Shown here: piece by piece, positions 5,576 through 8,671 of the stretch
Numbering within the stretch: the first letter of the stretch is position 1
Layout: each line of letters begins with the position of its first letter
From: CAYUIS01 sp964444825
Lineage (GTDB): Bacteria; Chloroflexota; Anaerolineae; B4-G1
Length of the DNA: 8,671 nucleotides
Assembly (NCBI GenBank): GCA_964444825.1
Contig: CAYUIS010000179.1
Location: forward strand, 1 to 8,671
Direction: 5' to 3'
Notes under the pieces: generated by a model
Told to the model about the DNA's origin: nothing
The model's input: the letters and a program-made list of their open reading frames with translations, nothing else
Database searches by the model: none
Position numbers and translations under genes: made by a program

Positions 5576-7270
5576 ATGGGAGAACCTATGGACAGACTCA
5601 CTCCTGGCTTGGAAGATCAGTCTGGTTCAACTGAACAGGGCAAACGGAATGTGTGGCGCTGGTTGGTCGAACCGTCGAGCTTTGTGCAAGAGCCTGACGC
5701 CCGACGTCAGGTACGGCTGCTCTTGTCTCTATTGGTGATCGTCATACCCGTATTCACCTTTGGAACGATCTCGATCCTGCTCCAAACGTCAGACAATTGG
5801 CCTATTGCTCTGATGCTGGGGGGCGCCGCCGTGGTTGATACCGTGGCGTACGGTTTAGGGCGGACCAAGTCCTATCGGTGGGGGATGTACCTGACTCTCG
5901 GGTGTTTTTCTGTTCTGCCCGTTGTTGGACTGCTCATGATGGGTGTCTACGACTCCCATATGATCACCTTGGCTTTTATGTGGGCGATTGCCCCCGTGCT
6001 TGTCGGCAGCATTCTGCTTTCTTACCGTAGTCTGGTTCTGCTGATGGTGATGAACGTCCTGATGCTGCTGTCGTTGCCCGTACTCATCCGTGAAGTAGCC
6101 TTGGGAGACATCGCCTCGGTATTGTCTTTTATGATTCTCATCAGCGGCCTGGTCTTGGTCGTCACACGGAACCAATCCAGGTTGGAGGAGGATCGGCGGA
6201 CGGAATTGTTAGAGAGCAACAGCCGGCTGCAGGCCACGCAAGAGGCGCTTGAGGAACGAAACGAGCATCTACGGCTGACGGTCAAACGCTACGATGACTT
6301 TATGAGCGAGGTGGCTAGCGGTAACCTGTCGACCCGGCTGGCCGTCGACGAGGCCACATCCCAGGCTGATGATCCACTGGTCACGCTGGGGAAAAGCCTG
6401 GACGAGACGGTGGACGGCCTGGGCTTTATGATCACCCAGATCCGTGAGACGGCGCACGATCTGAACTCGGCGGCAACAGAGATCCTGGCGAGTACGACGC
6501 AACAGGCGTCGGGAGCCAGCGAGCAGTCGGCGGCCATCGCTCAGACAACCACCACGGTAGACGAGGTCAAGATCATCGCCGAGCAATCGGTCACCCGGGC
6601 TCAAGAGGTTGCCGAGGCGTCACAGCGCACTGTCGAGGTGTCTCTCTCCGGTCAGCAGGCGGTAGAGAAGACCATCGCCAGTATGGCACAGATCAAGGCG
6701 CGAGTCGAGGCCATCGCTGAAAACACGCTCGCTCTTTCCGAGCAGACCCAGCAGATCGGCGAGATCATTGCCACGGTGAACGAAATCGCGGCCCAGTCAA
6801 ACATTCTGGCGCTCAACGCCTCGGTGGAGGCGGCCCGGGCTGGCGAGTATGGCAAGGGCTTTGCCGTGGTGGCGGCCGAGGTACGCAGCTTGGCGGAGCA
6901 ATCGCGCCAGGCCACAGCCCAGGTAAAGGCCATCCTGTCCGACATTCAGAAGGCCACCAATGCCACGGTGATGGCCACCGAAGAAGGGACAAAGGGCGTG
7001 GAGGAGGGCGTGCAGTTGGCCGCGCAGACGAGCGAGGCCATCCAGCAGTTGGCCGGAGTGATCGAGGAAGCGACGCAGGCCGCGGCACAGATGGTGGCTG
7101 GGGGGCGGCAGCAGGCTGCCGGTGTAGAGCAGGTGGCGGTGGCAATGCAGAACATCAACCAGGCCACAGTTCAGAGCCTGAGCAGCACCCGGCAGACTGA
7201 GAAGGCGGCTCAGGCACTCAGCGATGTGGCGCGAAACCTCATGGACGTGGTGACCCAATACCGGCTCTAG
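5576..7270 (+). CDS. Methyl-accepting chemotaxis-type transducer with six-TM N-terminus
   Basis: This 564-residue inner-membrane signalling protein would couple through CheW to the CheA kinase. After a ~45-residue polar N-terminus there are six hydrophobic segments (about 47-69, 77-95, 102-123, 130-148, 152-171, 178-197) with very short loops, so no periplasmic ligand domain. A coiled-coil linker (201-236) leads to a HAMP-like segment (about 237-292, including SGNLSTRL). The cytoplasmic signalling domain spans about 293-564. Its hairpin tip (403-447) reads EIAAQSNILALNASVEAARAG followed by GKGFAVVAAEVRSLAEQSRQA, the canonical CheA/CheW-contact sequence. Several Glu/Gln pairs could be methylation sites. 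There is no C-terminal CheR-tether pentapeptide. Sensing is probably within the membrane or cytoplasm (inference). The start may be ATG 5576 or ATG 5588; the ribosome site for the second is better spaced. It is divergent from the polyphosphate operon and no che genes are in view. Confidence 0.92.
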   Translation: MGEPMDRLTPGLEDQSGSTEQGKRNVWRWLVEPSSFVQEPDARRQVRLLLSLLVIVIPVFTFGTISILLQTSDNWPIALMLGGAAVVDTVAYGLGRTKSYRWGMYLTLGCFSVLPVVGLLMMGVYDSHMITLAFMWAIAPVLVGSILLSYRSLVLLMVMNVLMLLSLPVLIREVALGDIASVLSFMILISGLVLVVTRNQSRLEEDRRTELLESNSRLQATQEALEERNEHLRLTVKRYDDFMSEVASGNLSTRLAVDEATSQADDPLVTLGKSLDETVDGLGFMITQIRETAHDLNSAATEILASTTQQASGASEQSAAIAQTTTTVDEVKIIAEQSVTRAQEVAEASQRTVEVSLSGQQAVEKTIASMAQIKARVEAIAENTLALSEQTQQIGEIIATVNEIAAQSNILALNASVEAARAGEYGKGFAVVAAEVRSLAEQSRQATAQVKAILSDIQKATNATVMATEEGTKGVEEGVQLAAQTSEAIQQLAGVIEEATQAAAQMVAGGRQQAAGVEQVAVAMQNINQATVQSLSSTRQTEKAAQALSDVARNLMDVVTQYRL

Positions 7271-7389
7271 TTGGAGACCGAAACGAGGAAAACGTCTCGT
7301 GTCAAAGCTAGAGACCTTCCTGCGGATCTTTGACCTTCCACCTGCCATATAGAGGGGAAGCCATCGAGATGCAAGCGCTATGATCGCTT

Positions 7390-7424
7390 GAGGCGGGTTC
7401 GACCCCCTCGTTCCGCCCTCTTTT
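7390..7424 (+). terminator. Candidate terminator hairpin downstream of the chemoreceptor gene
   Basis: GAGGCGG (7390-7396) pairs with CCGCC(C)TC (7413-7420) with one bulged base and a 16-base loop, followed directly by TTTT. The large loop can itself pair (GGG with CCC). It is weak alone, but a second hairpin follows at once. Confidence 0.4.
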
Positions 7425-7432
7425 GCCAAGAG

Positions 7433-7454
7433 ACGTCCCCGACGGGGCGTTTTG
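7433..7454 (+). terminator. Candidate rho-independent terminator, GC-rich stem with T-run
   Basis: ACG(T)CCCC pairs with GGGGCGT around a GAC loop, with one bulged T, followed by TTT and G. It is placed 160 bp after the chemoreceptor gene stop and directly abuts the promoter candidate for the next gene. The T-run is short. Confidence 0.5.
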
Positions 7455-7479
7455 TGCTGTACTATGATTGTGATACAAT
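7452..7479 (+). promoter_or_regulatory. Candidate promoter for the APH-fold kinase operon
   Basis: TTGTGC (7452-7457), a 16-base spacer and TACAAT (7474-7479) resemble a sigma-70 promoter (3 of 6 and 5 of 6 consensus bases). Transcription would start near 7486, leaving a leader of about 205 nt before ATG 7691. The -35 box overlaps the T-run of the preceding terminator. Confidence 0.4.
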
Positions 7480-7480
7480 C
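7466..7480. repeat. Perfect dyad GATTGT-gat-ACAATC over the -10 box
   Basis: Six-base arms match exactly around a three-base centre, and the symmetry nearly continues outward (CTA on the left, TAG on the right, one base out of register). The dyad overlaps the candidate -10 box, a typical place for a repressor operator. No regulator gene is in view to match it. Confidence 0.4.
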
Positions 7481-7600
7481 TAGCCACGTGCGCGAGTGTA
7501 CCACAGCCTCAGCGTAGCAAAATGGCGCTTTCCCACTATCTCGACAGCCGATTGTGCGGTGCGGTCTATAACGTAGGCAGCAGGTAGGGAGAGATGTGAT

Positions 7601-7675
7601 ATGCGCCAGCAGATTGATCGTGACCTCTCTGACTGGTGTGCGATGTGCCGATCAGCTCGTTTCAAGGACTGTTAG
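7601..7675 (+). CDS. Possible 24-residue leader peptide upstream of the APH-fold kinase
   Basis: ATG 7601 opens a 24-codon frame that ends at TAG 7673-7675, 15 bp before the next gene. AGGGAG lies nine bases upstream of the ATG, a better ribosome site than that of the kinase gene itself. The product (MRQQIDRDLSDW, then CAMC, RSARF, KDC) has three Cys, two in a CxxC. No family is recognised. It could be a translated leader coupled to the kinase gene, or a chance frame; the length is too short to decide from codon use. Confidence 0.25.
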   Translation: MRQQIDRDLSDWCAMCRSARFKDC

Positions 7676-7690
7676 AAGTCAGAAGACAGT

Positions 7691-8503
7691 ATGATACCTG
7701 AACACGTGAAAGAGTCCTTCGGGCTCGCAGGATCGATTGAGCCCCTGTCGGGCGGCACCGAGCCGGCCTATCGCGCGGGGAACGTTGTGATCAAGCAATT
7801 CCACGCCGGGTCGCTGGAGACGGAGCACTCGTTGGAGTTGGCGCCTTGGCTTGCCGGTGAACTGGCCCAGGTGGAAGAACGTGGTTTTCGGCTGGCGCGT
7901 CCGGTGGTCACCAAGGACTCCCAGTGGATGCTGGAGGACGGCTGGACCGCGTGGAGCTATGTTCAGGGACATCCGCCGGAGGCCAACGACATCCCCGATG
8001 TGATTGGCGCCATCCATGCCCTCCACGCAAGCCTGCGCCAGGTTGCCAAGCATCCCCTGTTGGACCAGAACACGAGCGCGTGGGGCTTTGCGCATCGGCA
8101 CTGCTGGGCGAGCCGACCGGGACGCGTGCATCCCGTACTCGCTGGTCTGGTAAGTGAACTGTACACGAGGTATCAGCCTATACCGTCCTTGCCGTGCCAG
8201 TTGATCCACGGCGATCTGAACGTCGAGAACATCCTGATAGCGCCCGGCCAACCTCCGGGATTCATAGATTTCACACCCTTCTGGGCGCCCGTGGATTTCG
8301 CAGTCGCGATCTTTGCCAACTGGATGGGCCCCAGACAGGGGGATGTCTCCGTGCTCCGACATTTCGAGCACATTCGTCACTTTGATCAACTGCTGTTCCG
8401 GGCGGCGGTGCGCATGCTGCTCATCGTCTCAGAACTGGAAGGTGTGGCCGGCTGGGAAAGCGCGCCAGAGAAAAGGGCTGCGGAGCTTGTACTTGATCTG
8501 TAG
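7691..8503 (+). CDS. APH/choline-kinase-fold phosphotransferase, TIGR02569-like
   Basis: This 270-residue cytosolic protein is of the aminoglycoside phosphotransferase superfamily (Pfam APH). The N-lobe shows a Gly-rich turn SGGTEPAYRAG (20-30) and the ATP-binding Lys in VVIKQ (32-36), then the hinge-like WTAWSYVQG (85-93). The catalytic loop is LIHGDLNVENILI (171-183; H173, D175, N180) and the metal-binding Asp is in GFIDF (190-194, D193). All kinase-like catalytic residues are present. The overall pattern, with GFRLARPV and WTAWSYVQG after a short N-lobe, resembles the TIGR02569 group, whose substrate is unknown, so antibiotic resistance should not be assumed. The start has only a weak AGAAGA upstream; no better in-frame start is seen. 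The next gene begins 9 bp after the stop. Confidence 0.85.
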   Translation: MIPEHVKESFGLAGSIEPLSGGTEPAYRAGNVVIKQFHAGSLETEHSLELAPWLAGELAQVEERGFRLARPVVTKDSQWMLEDGWTAWSYVQGHPPEANDIPDVIGAIHALHASLRQVAKHPLLDQNTSAWGFAHRHCWASRPGRVHPVLAGLVSELYTRYQPIPSLPCQLIHGDLNVENILIAPGQPPGFIDFTPFWAPVDFAVAIFANWMGPRQGDVSVLRHFEHIRHFDQLLFRAAVRMLLIVSELEGVAGWESAPEKRAAELVLDL

Positions 8504-8512
8504 AGGAGACCA

Positions 8513-8671
8513 ATGATAGACGATGCCGCACAGAGGAGCAGAGATCTTTTCTCATCTGGCTATTACTGTGCCGAGAGTGTCCTGATTGCCATAGCAGAGG
8601 CGCACAACGTCGAATCAGATTTGATACCCAGAATCGCCACCGGATTCTGCAGTGGCGTGGCGAGGACCAGT
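8513..8671 (+). CDS. C_GCAxxG_C_C family putative redox protein (5' part)
   Basis: Only the first 53 codons are in the window. The sequence shows a helix with SSGYYCAESVL (14-24) followed by IATGFCSGVARTS (41-53), which fits the N-terminal half of the C_GCAxxG_C_C family (typical form GYNCAQAVL ... FGGGMGRTG, then C-GCAxxG further on). Members are small proteins with conserved Cys thought to be redox-active or to bind a metal cluster. The defining GCAxxG motif would lie just past the window edge, so the family call rests on the first Cys helix and the Gly-rich turn, which here is FCSGVARTS with an extra Cys. GAGGAG overlapping the TAG of the kinase gene lies four bases before the ATG, so translation is probably coupled. 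Confidence 0.7.
   Translation, partial: MIDDAAQRSRDLFSSGYYCAESVLIAIAEAHNVESDLIPRIATGFCSGVARTS

Larger units (their letters stand above)
7271..7690. other. 420-bp noncoding stretch with hairpins, terminators and a leader
   Basis: No convincing long gene lies here. From left to right it holds: a loose dyad between the chemoreceptor gene end (GGCTCTAG) and CTAGAGACC at 7308; a perfect hairpin CAAGCG/CGCTTG with 7-base loop (7372-7390); two terminator-like hairpins (7390-7424, 7433-7454); a candidate promoter with a dyad over its -10 (7452-7480); and a ~205-nt leader with a possible 24-codon ORF (7601-7675). A TTCGA loop at 7399-7403 gives a tRNA T-arm look, but a whole tRNA cannot be folded. 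Confidence 0.5.

Noticed and set aside
7322..7416. Complete tRNA gene
   Set aside because: Acceptor-like ends, an anticodon-size hairpin and a T-loop motif can be found, but no D-arm fits, the gap between acceptor and anticodon arm is ~44 bases, the T-stem is mismatched and the anticodon would be AUG with A34; kept only as a low-interest finding.
6797..7504. 235-codon minus-strand frame opposite the chemoreceptor
   Set aside because: Its sequence is a shadow of the transducer signalling domain and of the hairpin region (RGSNPP-type text from an antisense T-loop-like motif); no family features and no ribosome site.
7679..8389. 236-codon minus-strand frame opposite the APH-fold kinase
   Set aside because: It is antisense to a gene with all catalytic motifs intact; the translation shows no recognisable domain.
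1..8671. CRISPR array, integrase, phage or plasmid genes
   Set aside because: No regularly spaced repeats, no recombinase or structural phage gene and no origin-like iterons were seen on either strand.

Overview
The window reads as bacterial chromosome with moderately high GC content, compact genes, strong Shine-Dalgarno sites and short gaps within operons. The gene content (CYTH/CHAD polyphosphate proteins, a tandem PPK2 pair, a zinc-LID adenylate kinase, a six-TM methyl-accepting protein and a TIGR02569-like APH-fold kinase) fits a Chloroflexota-like or other Gram-positive-type lineage. No rRNA or marker gene is present, so this is a weak inference.

Left two thirds (about 191-5409), minus strand: a probable four-gene operon for polyphosphate and adenylate metabolism. 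In transcription order it holds: (1) an 836-residue protein that joins a CYTH domain, a transposase-type HTH, a Ppx/GppA-like HD domain and a CHAD domain; (2) adenylate kinase adk; (3) a PPK2-family polyphosphate:nucleotide phosphotransferase carrying a C-terminal domain that resembles the RNA polymerase alpha-subunit CTD; (4) a second PPK2 paralogue with a Lys-rich tail, interrupted by one in-frame TAG at codon 70. PPK2 of the polyphosphate:AMP type plus Adk would together turn polyphosphate into ATP (AMP to ADP, then 2 ADP to ATP + AMP). CYTH and CHAD are polyphosphate/triphosphate-binding modules, and HD domains of this kind occur in exopolyphosphatases, so the operon is coherent. A partial open frame at the far left runs convergently into it.

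Middle (5410-7270): a 166-bp divergent intergenic region holds candidate promoters for both directions. It is followed by a plus-strand chemoreceptor-like protein with six predicted membrane helices, a HAMP-like segment and an intact signalling domain, but no extracytoplasmic ligand domain.

Right (7271-8671): a 420-bp noncoding stretch holds several hairpins, two of which look like terminators. It also holds a candidate promoter with a dyad over its -10 box and a possible 24-codon leader ORF. It leads into an APH/choline-kinase-fold protein and, 9 bp later, the start of a C_GCAxxG_C_C-type putative redox protein cut off by the window edge.

The most unusual content is the polyphosphate operon. 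Two of its products carry modules normally associated with DNA binding or transcription (HTH and alpha-CTD-like), and a third carries a long lysine tail.
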